Shown piece after piece: positions 1 through 13,360 of a DNA stretch of 64,000 nucleotides. Both the position numbers and the translations under genes were made by a program. The stretch lies in contig NC_060258.1 of the NCBI RefSeq assembly GCF_921293095.1, positions 5,518,001 through 5,582,000 of the forward strand, read 5' to 3'. This DNA comes from Ischnura elegans. Taxonomy: Eukaryota; Arthropoda; Insecta; Odonata; Coenagrionidae. Positions within the stretch are counted from its first letter, which is position 1. Every line of letters begins with the position of its first letter. The notes beneath the pieces are model-generated. The model saw nothing but the letters and a program-made list of their open reading frames with translations, was not told the DNA's origin and ran no database searches.

Positions 1-634
1 ATACTGCGGAGGTATTCTCAAATCCCCTCTCCGCAGGGAATACTTTCCTAAACAGCTACTATAAAATACTTGTTACACTGAAGAGTAATTCTGTTGTTTT
101 TTTCAAGAAAAATGTATATGCAGCCTAGGTCTTTTACTGTGAAACTTCAAAAAAAATAATAAGTTGCTAATTAAAAATCAACATTTTTATTACAACTGAA
201 AGTAATGTTGCACATGAATTGCATATATTCTCTTCCAGAGTTAGGAGAAGAAGTGTGACTGCAATGTATCAGTAAAGGTATTCCAGTATACGCAGATTGT
301 ACAAAAATTAACGTTTTAAGGAAACTGATTTGATGGCCCATTGTGGTGCAAGTATAGAGAATGAACACTTTCACAATCGAAGACCATGAAATGATCACCT
401 AATTTAAACCTAATTTAATTAACAACCTAATTTAAATGACATTCTACAAATTAATAAAATTCTTACCTGCATACCTTGAAATTGCTGGGGTAATACTTAC
501 TGAAAGTTACTTTGGTATAAGTCATCAAGTAAAATCAAGTAGTTGACATGCATGTAAGTATTGAAACACAGTTATGAGCAATTTACGGATAAAAAGATTA
601 TTTTGCACAAGCAGAAACAAAGGAGAGATTAATC

Positions 635-640
635 TTTATT
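635..640 (-). terminator. candidate poly(A) signal of the minus-strand gene
   Basis: The plus strand reads TTTATT, which is AATAAA on the minus strand. It lies about 280 bases beyond the stop codon at 922 of the predicted minus-strand gene, a normal 3' UTR distance. The motif is common by chance in AT-rich DNA, so this is only a positional inference. Confidence 0.3.
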
Positions 641-921
641 CATCACAATCAATCGAAATTTTGTCAGCAAAATTTACCAAAGGTGTTTCACATTTTTTAG
701 TGATTCGGGTAAAATAGTTCAAATTCAGGCCACTTAATCTCTTTCAACAACTATTTCACTCATTGCTTTCCTATTCCCGAGGTGAGATTTGTTAGGTAAG
801 ATACTTTAACAGTGAAATACACAGGTGGACACCATGGGTTTCACCTCTTGATGCTTAGTTGTGTGCAGGGCAGATCCGGACTGCTGTCTTGCCATTAAAT
901 CCAGTCTCTTCTGTGCCTGGA

Positions 922-3900
922 TTAAGATGAATGTCTCATACTTAAGTACTTCTGGGTTAACATCCATACATCACTTAACAGCCTTGAGCTGAGCCTCTGG
1001 GACTCTTGAGGCATGGATCTCTTCAAAGTATCCATATGTTGTTTGGGTAGACAGAGGGAAGAGATTTCCAAATGTCCTAGTTTGCCTCTGCTCTGCCCTT
1101 TACATATCTTGAGAAATCCATCTGGAACAGTCAAGTAAAGAATACCTACATGAGAATAATTGGAAAAACAAACTGGATAAACTTAAAAACTGCTGCATAA
1201 AATTATATGTATTGGAAATGATGATTAAGATAATATCTATTAAGCATATTAGGAAATTTAATATTTTTATAATGTGGGTATACCACAGTTCTAAATAGTT
1301 AAGACCCTAGAGGCAATTCCACAGCTGGCGCTGATGAGACTACATAACCACTAACCACTTCTAGCCATTGCCTAGAGATGTTACAGCATTTTGCAGCCTC
1401 TTATTAATGGGAGCAGTGGGAAGGGAAGTGGATGAACAAGAGACTGTTCAGGCTTACTGAGGGTAGAGGTTATACCACAGGTTACATAGGTCAAATTCCA
1501 ATGCAGCAACACCACTTCAGTATATACCATATATGTATTCTCCAGTACATCTATGACCAAAGCCCTGGTACACCAATGCAGCTGCCAAAAAACTATTAAC
1601 CAAAGTAAATCTCTAAAGCACCATGTTGTGCTGAAGGATATGCATCAAATTTGCAGATAAAAATGGTGACTTGCAAAAAAAATACCACCTTAGAATATGA
1701 AGCCATCGCTGAGAGAATCATTGCATCTACAAGATGGTTGGTGGAATTACGGCTTCTGCAGGATGGAGAATGAAATGTGCTGACATAGAGATACAATTTT
1801 TATGCACATAGTACCTAACTACCATGCATATATTGTTGATAAATTAAAACAGAGAAATATTAAAAGAGACAATCCCTACTTAAGTGAGAGACAATACTAT
1901 GAATTATCAACTAGTCATGAAAAAACAAATGCATAAAATTCAACAAAAATTTAATTCATTTGATAAAAAATTTTGGTCGGTTACGCATACAACACGTTAA
2001 CATATTAGAGTTAAAAATAAGGAGATGAATTTACCAGTTGAGGCTTTTGAACATGAGTGCATTATATTTAAAAATCCAATTGAACTGGGTACATGCCAGC
2101 AGATCCCTTCAGTTTCACCAACTGGCAGGATCCCCAATCATGGATGCCCTAATGTCACCATAATTCAAGACCCCTTCTAAAAAGGCCCCATTCCCCTAAA
2201 AAATACTTTTCCCGTTCACATTCACAATAACACAGAAACCTGAAATCAAAAATTGAAGGAGAATCTTCCACCCCTCCATGGGACAACAGAGTTCCACATT
2301 CCTGTGTAAAAAATTGCTGGAATGGGTAGATAGGCTATACTAGTGTACTCCAAAAACCTCCTTCAAGAGCCCATGAATTGATACATGATATAATATGCTT
2401 CTTATTGCAGCACACACTGGCAGCATGTCATGTAATGATATATTTGCTAAGCTAAAATTAAAAAATATGTTTCTTGCAGTTATGGTTTTTAATTTTTTTA
2501 TTACATGCATTAAGTACTAGTGATTCATAGTCCTGAACAAAACATTCCCCACCAGCCATGCAGAACTGCCACAAATTTCAACTAATGCCTAACTCATATC
2601 GAATAACTCATAAAAGGGATCAGGGTAAGTTGATTTGATGTGAATAAATTGTACAATAGCGTATTCCAAAGAACTTCCTTTTTGGAGCACATGCATTAAT
2701 GTATCATGCAAGGTGCCTCTCATGAAGGCATATGGATTACCGCTATTGAAGTAAAATAAACCTATTTTGTCATGATGATCAGATTGTTAAATATCCGTTC
2801 CCACCATAGCACCTATACCAATAAGCACATGATCATTTGACACTCGCGTTTCGTGCACACACATGACTTTAAATGCAAAAACAACCAAGCTTTTCAGTTA
2901 ACAGAAGAATTAACTCATAACGGCTGTGGAGATGACATGGTGAGTGGTCAAGATGGACGTTATAAACTTGGCAGTGGACAATTGATTATCAGCAAACAAT
3001 AAAATATAGTGAAATCTCTGGCAAGGAATTGAAAATAGCCTCTCAAGAAGATTGCAGGACAAACAGTTACAGGTACGTTAGTCTTTGACAGGGAAAATGA
3101 AAGTTCAACAATAATACCCGGAGGGAAGCTCAGCTAATCAACACCCCCCTCCACGAACCACAAAAGAACAGTATTACAATGCATTTATTCAACAATTAAA
3201 AACTTCTTTCTCTCACGCACCAGCTATTGAAATCGAGAGCGGCTTCATATGATACAATGGGTTTAATTAAACTGCTGCTGCGTGCAAATTAAATTATAAT
3301 TTAGAGACTTCTACAATGCTTTCAATGCCATTTACTCATTAAAGCCTATGTGTTTTCACAGTCTTTGATAAAGAAACAGCTATGGTGACATTGACCAAAA
3401 ACGAAAAACCATGAAGATGGAAAATGTTTTTAAGAATCGTAATGTGCAGTAATATCCATCACATCCTGAGTTAAAATAACCACAAAAGGAAATGCAAATG
3501 CTTAATTGGTATAACGATGAGCTATGGAAGGAAGACAAAATCATTTAAATGTAAGCTTTTACAATTGGTATGAAAATAATGGTTATGGGGTACAGGTTGC
3601 TTAGTGACGCAATTTTTTGAAGCACCCTTACATGGCTGAATAAAGGAATATATTGTATTCCTGAATCAATGCATCAAAATGAAATTAGTCTAAATGCTTT
3701 TGATTCTAAATACAACAAACACATTGATGCCAAAATATTTCCTCTAGCTTCGAAGGAAATCAGCAGTTCATTAAATGGTAAAGAAGTTTCGAAAATATTG
3801 TGAAGACTGCCTTTGCATGTGTTTATGGTACTTTATGTTGTAAAACCCTGTGTAATAACATATATAGTTTAAAAAAATGTTGATTCACTTCCCTCGACTA

Positions 3901-6685
3901 CCAACAACATATGTTACCACCTATTCCCTGGTTATTCCACATTACCTATCGAGGTTACCAGGCAAATGTTTCTTGATCTTATCCAGGGAAATACCCCAAT
4001 GGAAAAGAAACCCCCTTTTACAAGATTACTATGAAACTGTTAAAAACCATGTGTTTTTATTCCTCCGTAAAATATTTATGAGAAAGCGCATGCCTTCCTG
4101 GTTAAGGTGGATAATGTCCGGCCCCCTGCAGTCTCTGCATCCCATCCAGCTATAAATTACGGAGGTTATGTATGTAAGAACACATGCCCAATAGGTGAAG
4201 ATATAGCATATATATGTATATATAAATATATTAGTACGACATTTGTGAGCTTACAATTCAAAATACTCCTCCCTCACCCTACAATCCCAAAGAAAAGGTG
4301 TGATGAAGTCAACCACCTGAAATCCACCAAAGGGATTTGAAATCACCAGAATGGGAAATCACCAGAAAGGGAAATAAAATCACCAGAATGAATATCATGT
4401 TAATACATGAACGCAATGACAACTGTAACACAAATGAATAATTGACATTATTATAAATCAAGAGAGTGAAAACATTGTCTTACTCTCCCTTGTGTCCATC
4501 AGTTGATGGCTACTAAATGACGCCGATGAATAATGTTTCCCCATTGAGCTGGAGTGGGGATCATGCTTAATAGAACCACCCTCAATGTCAAGCAATGAGT
4601 CCTGAGAAGAATCCAATGGAAATTACTCATCAGCTGTTGAAATCTTACGTCCCTCCCCAAGTCATCGGATCCTATTGATAATATCATTGGAGAATAAAAG
4701 CATCCAACATCCAGCAAAACTCTCTGCAATTCCATCATGCTCTGGCCAGATATGCAAAGTCCATTGGCAGCGTGACAACCTATGAGCAACGGAAGCATTT
4801 AGTATAGAAAACAAGTTGCATTAAGAATTCATTAAAGAGAGAAAAAATTCTCCTGCCTCTCTCAAGGTGGTAACCCAGAAGAGACACCAACCACACAAAA
4901 TGGCTGTCTCCCACCATTATGTGCCCGTAAATCTCGGGTCTATCCATGGAGAATCAAAATCAATCACATGTGGAACACTAGCGATTGACTATGAAAAGGC
5001 AAGTGTGGCCAAGATAGGCAGGGTGAAGATCAGCCAAACAACTCCCCCTTCCACGCCTCATAAAAAAACACACCAACAATGTACTCGGTTGAAAATCAGG
5101 ACGACCTCTGTCTCTCATCTCCCGATTGGCATAATTAGCTACTCTCAAGTTCAAACAGGCAACCGGGAAAAAATGTTGGTGACCTCTGCATTATTTCCAA
5201 TGCCAAAAACACATTGATGGCAAAATGCTCAATTTGAATACACCTATGGTGACAATGTAAAATGAACACAGTGAAAATGTGTAAAAATGTTTTTAAAAAT
5301 CAAATAATCCAATTATATGCCCATACTTTATATTGAGTGACAAATTGAGGAAATATTTAAATCACAGGAAGTCAACATGGAATAGCAAAATGGTAATTCA
5401 TTGATCACATTGCTAATTTGTAAAATAACAATAAAAGCCATGAAAAACAGAACTATTATAGTAAGCACATAAATAAGGTTAAGTAACATTGTTTGCCGCA
5501 AAGCACCTTTACATAGTTGACAGTAAAGAAATAAATCATGTGATTAATTCAATATAATAAAAAGATATCGCTTTCAGTGTATTAAACCTTTTCTCTACTA
5601 AAGACGAAAATATATGTGTAGACATTTCTTGACCCGGGAGACGAAAGCCGCATATTTTCTTCAGAGGATTTCTTATGCAAATAAATGAATGCCAAATACA
5701 TACGTTTCCTAGCTCTCCCCCTTTTACATAGGGGTTCCTGGGGGGGCATAAGCCCTCAGATGTGAAGCCATGCCTAACGGTACTCTTTGAGCATTTAGCC
5801 ATCATGTCCTGCCCAGCTTCGTCAATTTGCCATAAGGCTGCATGTTAAGAAAATATTGAGTTTTTCTGAAACCAGTGGCTTCACCTTGCATTCTTTAGAC
5901 AAATGAATTCTTTAGACATATTAAATGCAAAAACAATGACTTTCGACCTGTGATTTAAAGGAGATTTTAAGGTTGCCACTCTACCTACATACTGAAGTTT
6001 ACTGTTTTTTCCAGGTTTTCACGGTCTCAATGACACCAAATTGACAGTCTGTGAATAAGCCAACAATAAAACAATCACAAGCCGTACAACAACATTGTTA
6101 TTACCACACAGTAACCAAATTTCCCTTACCCATTTCAAATTCAAAAGGGAATTGAACATGTAACTTATTTTAACATAAGTATAAATTATTGTGAGTCGTA
6201 AATAATATTTCTATTAAAAACAGTACCTAGTAATACAATAATTTGATGGTGAACTCATGAGCTAGTGGGTCTAGTACCGTACCTGGGGTAATAGCCCGGC
6301 ACCCCATTGAGTTGAGTCCCAAATCAGAGGGAAGCAAACACAAGAGAAGTGTACTCCTCTCAAAATTACACCTCAATGGAGAGAGATTAAAAATATTCTA
6401 ATGCTATGTGTACAATGGAAAACATTTTTCTTTGGCAGAAAGAGTTAAGTATGCCACCTTCAACATGGAGTTAGCCTTAATCAATAACTCACTGACCAGA
6501 GGATCTTGCTCAACTCCAGCATCAAGCAGCTGTTTTTCTGTGGCCTTTACCCTCCAATCATAAATATAGCTGGAAGGTGGAGCGTTACTCAAGACACTGG
6601 ATTCTGAAAACACAGTAGTCCTCATAGATACTGTTTTACCTCGGCTTGTCCAGACAGACAGAACAGACGCATCTCTGGAAGCCAT
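922..6685 (-). CDS. unrecognised four-exon gene, predicted 165-aa protein
   Basis: I do not recognise this protein. Exon 1 is 6685-6640 (start codon at 6685, MASRDASVLSVW, donor GTAAAA). Exon 2 is 5837-5704 (acceptor TTAACATGCAG, donor GTATGT). Exon 3 is 4601-4484 (acceptor TTCTTCTCAG, donor GTAAGA). Exon 4 is 1121-922 (acceptor CTGTTCCAG, stop TAA). Phases fit at each junction (1, 0, 1) and the sum is 498 nt, exactly 166 codons. The product is hydrophilic with a Ser/His-rich middle and a basic C-terminal part; I see no signal peptide, membrane segment or known motif. The exon 1 frame also stays open without splicing to about 6404, so an alternative first-exon end is possible. The model rests on splice signals and phase alone. 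Confidence 0.42.
2930..3660. repeat. old intronic duplication, copy 1
   Basis: This AT-rich stretch resembles 4900-5545 in the same orientation and order. Shared anchors include a CTCAGCTAATCAACACCCCC-like C-rich block with Ala/Pro-poor flanks (about 3131 versus 5029), a TATGGTGACATTG-type block (about 3380 versus 5243), a AAAATGTTTTTAA block, and a CACCCTTACATGGCTGA-type block (about 3625 versus 5504). The copies are strongly diverged. It lies in the last intron of the minus-strand gene; I see no coding exon in it. Confidence 0.4.
4900..5545. repeat. old intronic duplication, copy 2
   Basis: This is the counterpart of 2930-3660, offset by about 1.9 kb, in the intron between exons 2 and 3 of the minus-strand gene. 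The similarity is a chain of short matches in the same order rather than a continuous alignment, so it could also be two members of one dispersed repeat family. Exon 3 (4601-4484) lies between the two copies and is not itself duplicated. Confidence 0.38.
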
Positions 6686-7383
6686 CTGACTGCACAACCT
6701 TCAAATCAAGAGGAGGGAAATTTTTCATACTAATAATATGTCCAATGAAATCATTTTTTCAAATTCTTCTCAGTCGAAATTGCGATCGTTGAACAACGAT
6801 GCCGAGTCATGAAAGTCAATCGATAGTCAAAGAATGGCTTGATTAGGGCTGAAGTACGAGAAAAAATTCCTTTAAGCTCAGGGTCCCTCAGCGACAATAT
6901 CTCTAGTTGTCTAACAATTGCACCAAAACAATTACCATGATTCTAAATGCATTATAGAAATAAACAAGAAAACTACTTACTTCAATTTGAAATAAGTCAC
7001 ATATCACTCAAGAAGTTTTTCAAGGATGCCCAAGAAGGTGGAGCAATAAACATATCCCTATTGTTACTTTTTGACCTCCAATGAATACGTAGGGGTCAAA
7101 TATCACAGAATCTTTCACGGGAATATCAGCACAACTTCCATGACCGACAAAAGATTTTAAAAGTTGTTCTAAAGTTGATGCTGTCCAAATATCAAGAGGT
7201 TACCCTACATAAGTTACAAAGTTACTCATTGACCTTATTGTATGTCTCAAAAACTGTTTGATATATTTTCAAGTCTTTTCATGCAGGCACCCTTACCTCA
7301 GCAACAATGATACCCATTTGGGAAACTCTTCAGCTGCATGTCTCTTTGGCATTAGTTCGTTGTTAGTCATAGTGGAAAGAACC

Positions 7384-8560
7384 ACAATGAAGAGCCTTAC
7401 TCCCACAATCAGGGCGGATATAATCGAGACTTACATATTAAACGGAAAGTCAGTTATCAAAACGATTCGTAAAATTTTCTTTGAGCATGGTGTTTACCTT
7501 AGAAGCACAGTGGAGCACAGGTTATACGACAAATTTAGGAAGGGAAATTGTTTCATCGTGGAACATGTTAAGAAGAGGAATTGTAAAGGGCGCCCAACAA
7601 TCTTATCAAAGCACAGAAACGCAGTTGTGGCTTCAGTCTTTGCATCTCCATCAAGATCCATCCACCGACGTGCACTTTCATTGGACTTTTCCAGTCCTGT
7701 TTTACAACACGCTTTAAAAATTCTAAACTTGAAGCCTCATAAAGTGAGAATGGTGCAGGAGCTTCGTGAAGGAGATTATGGCTATCAAAACCATTCAGCA
7801 ACTGGATGATTGACAAGCTTAATGAAAACCCTATGTTCACATTTCAGGTTAGTATCTTATTCATTCTGTTCTTTTATGTTATTTTCCTTTGCTCTTTATG
7901 TCTTTTGATAATATTATATCAACTAGGATGATGCATCTAAATTTAAAATGAAATTCATCCACCGCTTTTATGTTTCAGCTTATGCTTTCGGACGAAGCAA
8001 TATTTTTTTAAACTAGTAGTGTGTCTTTAACCCACACGTGATATTGGGCGACAAGTAATCCAAAGGCACGGCGTGAGCGGTCGTCAAACTGAAATGGTGT
8101 AACGGTGTCCATGGCCATTTAAGCTGGCCATGTTTTTGGGACATACTTTTGCAAAAAGAACGTGAGGACAGACACCTATCAGGCTATGCTGAAGGAAAGC
8201 CTTTCCCGGGATATGGAGTGGGAAAACTTCCGAAATGCTGAGGAAGTGTGGTTGCAGCAGGATGGAGCACCTGCACACAGGTCTAAGGCAGTTCTCAATG
8301 TGCTAAAAGAGAAGTTTGGAAATCGGCTGGTGTCCATGGGGACAGAAGTTGAGTGGCCACCAACAAGCCCCGACCTCACTCCGTGCGATTACTTTTTATG
8401 GGGATTTTTAAAGCAGTTGGTGTGCAAGAAACATTTAATAATGTTGAAGAACAGAAAAGAGAGAGAATAAGATGTGCAGAGTTTATTACCCTGCTTATGT
8501 TTGAGGACGTTTTTACTGGATCATTTGTCAAGTGAATTAAATTATGCCTGGCACGGGAGG
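7384..8560 (+). mobile_element. decayed IS630/Tc1/mariner-superfamily transposon
   Basis: Reading pieces in changing frames give an ordered transposase. An N-terminal helix-turn-helix part (7387-7809) starts LTPTIRADIIETYILNGKS. A central piece around 7980-8020 contains the MLSDEAIF segment with the first catalytic Asp. The C-terminal part (8162-8535) contains WLQQDGAPAHRS, with the second Asp, and TSPDLTPCDYFLWG, with the third acidic position. At least three frameshifts or stops separate the pieces, so no intact protein can be made. Such enzymes cut and paste DNA at TA dinucleotides. I did not find convincing terminal inverted repeats. The identification by motif is strong; the element family name is left open. 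Confidence 0.8.
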
Positions 8561-8939
8561 AAGAGCACATTGAATACTGGGTCCTTCATATTTATTTTTA
8601 CTAATACTTATAAATATGACTTTGACTTTCACATTAATATAAACCTAAATTTTACTTTCATTTTAATGCACAGTTAAGTTTGAAATTGGCTCAACTAAAC
8701 CCACCATCCCCTTCTTAATCACTAATTAAGTAACATTGAAATGGGAACGGCACCACCCTTTGGAACACATTTTAAGCCTTTAATTAAGCATGGTGTTTAC
8801 CGCTCCATTGTCTTGGGGCATCCTTGAAAACATTCCGGTGAGCGGGTTAATTTCCAGGATATTTTAGTGCAAACCTCCGTGAATGTTGACCGCATTATGA
8901 CCTCAGGAGGTTAACGACTTAACAAAATGGGCACTAGGT

Positions 8940-9400
8940 GTACCACGCAACTCACTTGGTCACCCTTTGGTTGGCGACATTAGTTTCCTTGATATATCAA
9001 ATCATGCCTTTATGACCTATGACTCCCAATATGACCTACGGAGGTCAAAAAATCAACAATACTCATAAATGAACTGCAAAACTGTCGTAAGCACCCTTAA
9101 AAACCCATGGTTCGACACGCTGGTTGTCACGATGGCCTGACGTTTACCTCTAAGACCCTTGGACCCCCACTGTGACCTCCTAAAGGCAAAAATACAACAA
9201 TATTGATAAATGAACTGCAAAAATGAGTTACGCACCTTTTAAAACCTGTGGTTTGACACGTTGGTTGTCACGTAGCCCGATGTTTACCTCTATGACTTTT
9301 GACCTCAGTATTAGCCTTGGAGGTCAAATATTGGATAAGACGAGTATTTGGACAGTACCAATGACTTAGGCACCCTTTCAAACCCAGCTTAGAGAAGAAC
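8940..9400. repeat. 141-bp tandem repeat, about three copies
   Basis: The phrase ATAAATGAACTGCAAAA recurs at 9065 and 9206, 141 bases apart. The surrounding text (GACCTCC..AGGTCAAA, then GGTTCGACACG-TGGTTGTCACG, then GTTTACCTCTA) repeats with it. A partial copy precedes (8940-9013) and a third, incomplete copy follows to about 9400. Each unit carries an imperfect GACCT/AGGTC palindrome. The function is unknown, and copies differ at many bases. Confidence 0.6.
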
Positions 9401-9483
9401 TGCTTTGACGTTAATTTACAGCACAAAGGATATTTTTTTATCGCATAATCATTCATTTTCAGTACAATTTCAGTAGAGGGTAC

Positions 9484-9585
9484 CCCTCTTCAGACTTTGC
9501 ATGAAGAAAAATGATTATCGTTACAACATATTCACTTCAAATGTGGCAGGCGAGATAACTGTAGAGGATGCCTTATGGCTTGTGG
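9484..9585 (+). pseudogene. ZAD exon fragment (zinc-finger-associated domain), degenerate
   Basis: The frame starting near 9490 reads a ZAD-like segment: RLCMKKNDYRYNIFTSNVAG followed by EITVEDALWLVD. It aligns with the first exon of the downstream zinc-finger gene (CRLCREKHDCFYSIFTSN..NITVKDALHDLV) and even more closely with the minus-strand copy at 12.7 kb. The first Cys of the leading CxxC pair is replaced (FRLC). The match ends at about 9585 before the expected splice donor, and no second exon follows. It is a truncated duplicate, part of a local ZAD cluster. Confidence 0.7.
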
Positions 9586-9599
9586 ATCGACACCTTTGA

Positions 9600-11040
9600 T
9601 TGTATGCTATTTTTTGGCCACCCTTATGTCCTTGACTGTGACCTGACTGGTAGGGCGGATCGCAAAAATCGATTTTTTTCAAATCCATCTGGCCCAATGA
9701 AAAAAAGTTGTGGGACCGATCAAAAATAAGGCCTGAAAAATTTCAGACCTGTACGTGAACCCCTGACCCTCGCTCAAATGCAATTTAGGGGGGGAGGGTC
9801 AAAATTCGAAAAATATAATATTTTATGGTCATTCCCTATAGATTTTGCCGAGTTACTGCCCTTTTAGGGCAAAAATTTCGTGCATTTTGACGTATCTGCC
9901 ACCATTTAGCCACAAAATGCCTACTTTGAGTCCGCATCCGCGAAGAAAATATTCCAACGCCCACGCAGCGTCGCGGATACAAGAGCCGCAGGCCGATCCC
10001 CTCCCCTCCCCGATCGCTTCTACCCCTCCCACGCTTCCAATACAGCAAAATTCATCCCGCGCATGTTGTTAGGAGGTCGTTTATCTTTGATAATATAAAT
10101 CAGAAGATGGTAGAAGGTAAAAAACGATGCGTAGTGAGATGACTTGTCCCGTATTTGGCGCCTCGTCGGCGTTAAACAAATCGATGTTACCAACTTTCAG
10201 AGAAGTGATTAAATATTTTTAGATCTGCGCACGCAGGAAAGGAGACTACGGTCTATGAAGACGCCTCTCGAGTGGCTATGAAGGTGTACGAACTATGGTG
10301 ACGCGCTTCTCTTCCATTGTGAATGTAACTAAATGGATTTAGCGGTACCACAGGAAGTACTAAAACTTACGGAAAATCGTAATAGGCCAAAAGTAGGGTT
10401 TTACGTATTGAAGTATAAGACTCAAACAATTTTAAAGGAACATTTTAAATTATGCGATATTTTTGCGTGCATTTTTTTAAGTGCATGGAGGAGCATAAGG
10501 TTCCCCCAATGAAGAAATATTTTGAGAAATAATCTTACGAAAAGAAAGATGGTGGCTGCTGGATTGAACCCTAAAGAAACTCAGAGAAGAATCAGAATGC
10601 TAAGTAAATCGGTGTAAAATATGATCCGTTGTATTTCTCCAAAATGCTAACATCACATATTCCAATATTGCACCAAGTACAAATTATAAGCAATGAGTAA
10701 ATGACAGTACTTAAATGAGACACAAATCAAGCTTTAGATTATTAGCGAATGAGATTATTGATTTAATTTATATTACATTTCAATTTTGCGGCTTCACAAC
10801 TCTGCACCAAGAAATCTTAATTTCTGGAGAAGAAATAAGTTGCCACGAATGAATCTACCTTCAGAATGTTCCCAGGATGCGTCTTTACGAAGTCGGAGTC
10901 AACCATTGCACAATACAAGCACCGTAAAAACTTTTGAACAATTCACATGTTTTCACGCACCCTTCACGTTATGAATCAGTATCGTCGTAGATGTTTGTTA
11001 TCGTCGTTACTATTTTGTTATTGCCACAAAGCGAGTCTGC
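9600..11040. other. intergenic stretch without a supported gene
   Basis: I see no coding exon with splice support here. A run at 9655-9840 has A/T-rich blocks and a G-run (about 9789-9796). The short open frames on both strands around 9840-10070 overlap each other in low-complexity, CCCCTCCC-type sequence and show no protein signature. Confidence 0.4.
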
Positions 11041-11440
11041 GCCAATGCAAAAACTTGAGAATAACTAAGTAAACGGGCGTAAAAAGTTCACATTAACATA
11101 TGACCTCAAAAAAAACGAATTTCAACGAAAAAGACAGCAAATATTTTACACGAACTCCATGCTCATTGACGCCCTAGCTCATAACTGACCAGGCTAGCAA
11201 GGTTTAGTTTTGACACCAGACTTCATTTGCGCAATGCACCACTAGAGGTTTACGAATGCAACAGGCTTACAATCGAAAAATGAGGTATTTCCAACGATGA
11301 GTGATATATTATTGAGGTGCATTGCATTATTTTAAACATGGATATTTAACATGAACTTTTTTCATTCCATATTAATGAATTTTTTGACTCTTTTTCATAT
11401 TTGAAGACCATAGATGGAATGTGACCAAGTGGAAGCCATG
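11041..11440. repeat. direct duplicate of the ZAD flank, copy 1
   Basis: About 400 bases match 12962-13360 in the same orientation. Shared blocks include CAAAAACTTGAGAATAA, ACGAACTCCATGCTCATTGA, GACTTCATTTGC, ATCGAAAAATGA, ATTTCCAAC and GTGATATAT. The second copy lies just outside the start of the minus-strand ZAD copy, so the duplicated block may be its former 5' flank. No exon is visible in it. Confidence 0.7.
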
Positions 11441-12430
11441 AAGTATCTCTGGGACTCAGTGATTGCAACATTAACTATCAAAAATTGTTCCTTCAACAAT
11501 GTCATTCACCACTAATACTTAGAACTACCCACGAAGACAGTCATTAAAATAAAAATGCAAAATATCGCTAAATATACTAGAAAAGAAGACTTTCACGTTC
11601 AAGAAGTTCATTTCAATCTGTACACCAACAATAATTTTTTTCATGTACTCCAAATTAAATAAACAAAATTGATCTGTAAAAAAACCACATCCCATCAATA
11701 AATAAACTTCAAAAATGGGCGCAAATATGATTCTAGAAATAACCTAAACTTTGAGTGTAACACATTTAAAAAAAAACAATTTTCCATGTACTCAAAATTA
11801 ATTAAACAAAACTGATCAATAAAATAAAGTACAGCCCATTCTCTAATCCATGAGTCTGATTACAAAAAAACTTATGTGTACAAATAATAAGTGTTTCCAT
11901 AAAAGAAGACAAAAATAAATATAATGAGAATCAAAATCATCACCTCATATTTTTAACACCAGTTTACACCACACATAAACATATACAAGTTATTGATTGA
12001 ATGCATGAACGACTTTAGCAGACCAGAATGGAATGTGTACATATGCGTTGACCATATAAGAACAGGTTCTATTTTCTACTCATGCATTCACACAAGGTAT
12101 GTGGTTACACGGTGTATTTTGGCGTTCGTACATTTAGACATTAACCCGCACGTGTTAATGTACCGTATAAACAAATAATATGCCCCTCATGGCAAGTGAG
12201 TCATCAAATACACGATTAATTACATTTTCAAGTTATTGCTATCATCTGTTGAAACCACAAATACAAACATTTGGCAAAACTTTTATCCTAGCCCACATGA
12301 ACTTGGAACTATTAAGGCCGGGCTACACGGTAAGGTAACACGAACAAGTTAATATCTGGTTACGTGAATGATTTCACATTATTTGAAACTTATACGAGGC
12401 TTCCAATGAAATAAAATAAGATGCACTCAC

Positions 12431-12788
12431 CCTGAGGTAATTTCTACACGAAAATTTTCTCAGTTCTCCGTCCGATTTATGACAAATATTTATGATATCA
12501 TTGAATTCGATAAGCTTTTTCAAGCACAGATGACCTCCATCTCCAACAGCAACCTACGAAATGAATGAAAACATATGCGCAAGAGATTTCAGACTTGCTG
12601 TGGAAAACATGCTGATGCAACGGAATAAAACAATAACTGAGGAGATCAATAAAATGTAAACCCTCACTTACTTGTAAGTCAACAAAATCGCCTAAGGCAT
12701 CCTTCCCAGTTATCTGGCTTCCTGCAATTGAAAAGAATATGTTGTAACAATAATAATTTTTCTTCATGCAACGTCTGCACGGAGTACC
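12431..12788 (-). pseudogene. ZAD gene fragment, two exons, minus strand
   Basis: Reading the minus strand, the frame from 12788 gives the ZAD start CRRCMKKNYYCYNIFFSIAG and continues to FVDLQ at 12672, where GTAAGT follows. The acceptor TTTCGTAG then opens 12553-12431, read as VAVGDGGHLCLKKLIEF and ending at a GTGAGT donor. Both exon borders coincide exactly with those of exons 1 and 2 of the intact gene at 13905, so the copy came from genomic duplication, not retroposition. Four residues including one Cys of the second CxxC pair are missing (HLC instead of MCPLC), a TAG stop lies just upstream at 12789-12791, and I see no later exons. It is most likely a non-functional partial copy, placed head-to-head with the intact gene. 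Confidence 0.72.
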
Positions 12789-12961
12789 CTATGAATTCCT
12801 TTCTGAAGACTCAGATAAATTCCCAGTGGTAATACTCATGTTTTCACAGCAATTACTCATTTTATCTGTAAAACCAGTTCACTCCTCAAACAAACCATCC
12901 ACACAGCACTCAGTGATTTACAAATTTCTAATACATTACGTTCATTTCTATGACTTACGAT

Positions 12962-13360
12962 AACGCAAAAACTTGAGAATAATCCAGGAGAAGGGCTTAT
13001 ACAGCTCACATTGACAAGGACCTCAAAAATAAATCGCATTTCAACAGAAAAGACATCAAATATTTTCCACGAACTCCATGCTCATTGACGCCTTGCTATT
13101 AACTGACCATGATAGCAAGGATTAGCTTACATACCGGACTTCATTTGCATATTGCACCGCTAGGGGATTGCGTATGCAGAAGGCCTAAAATCGAAAAATG
13201 AAATATTTCCAACAATAAGTGATATATATATGCTAGTTTATTACATTATTTGAAAAGTAAAAATATTTTTAACCTTTTTTAATTCTACATTTCAGAATTT
13301 TTAACTCTTTCTCATATTTAAAGACTGTAGATGTAATCTGACCTAGCGGACGCCGAAGTT
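12962..13360. repeat. direct duplicate of the ZAD flank, copy 2
   Basis: This is the counterpart of 11041-11440 in the same orientation, with matching blocks in the same order over about 400 bases. It occupies the space between the minus-strand ZAD fragment and the intact plus-strand gene, where a divergent promoter region would lie. Confidence 0.7.
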
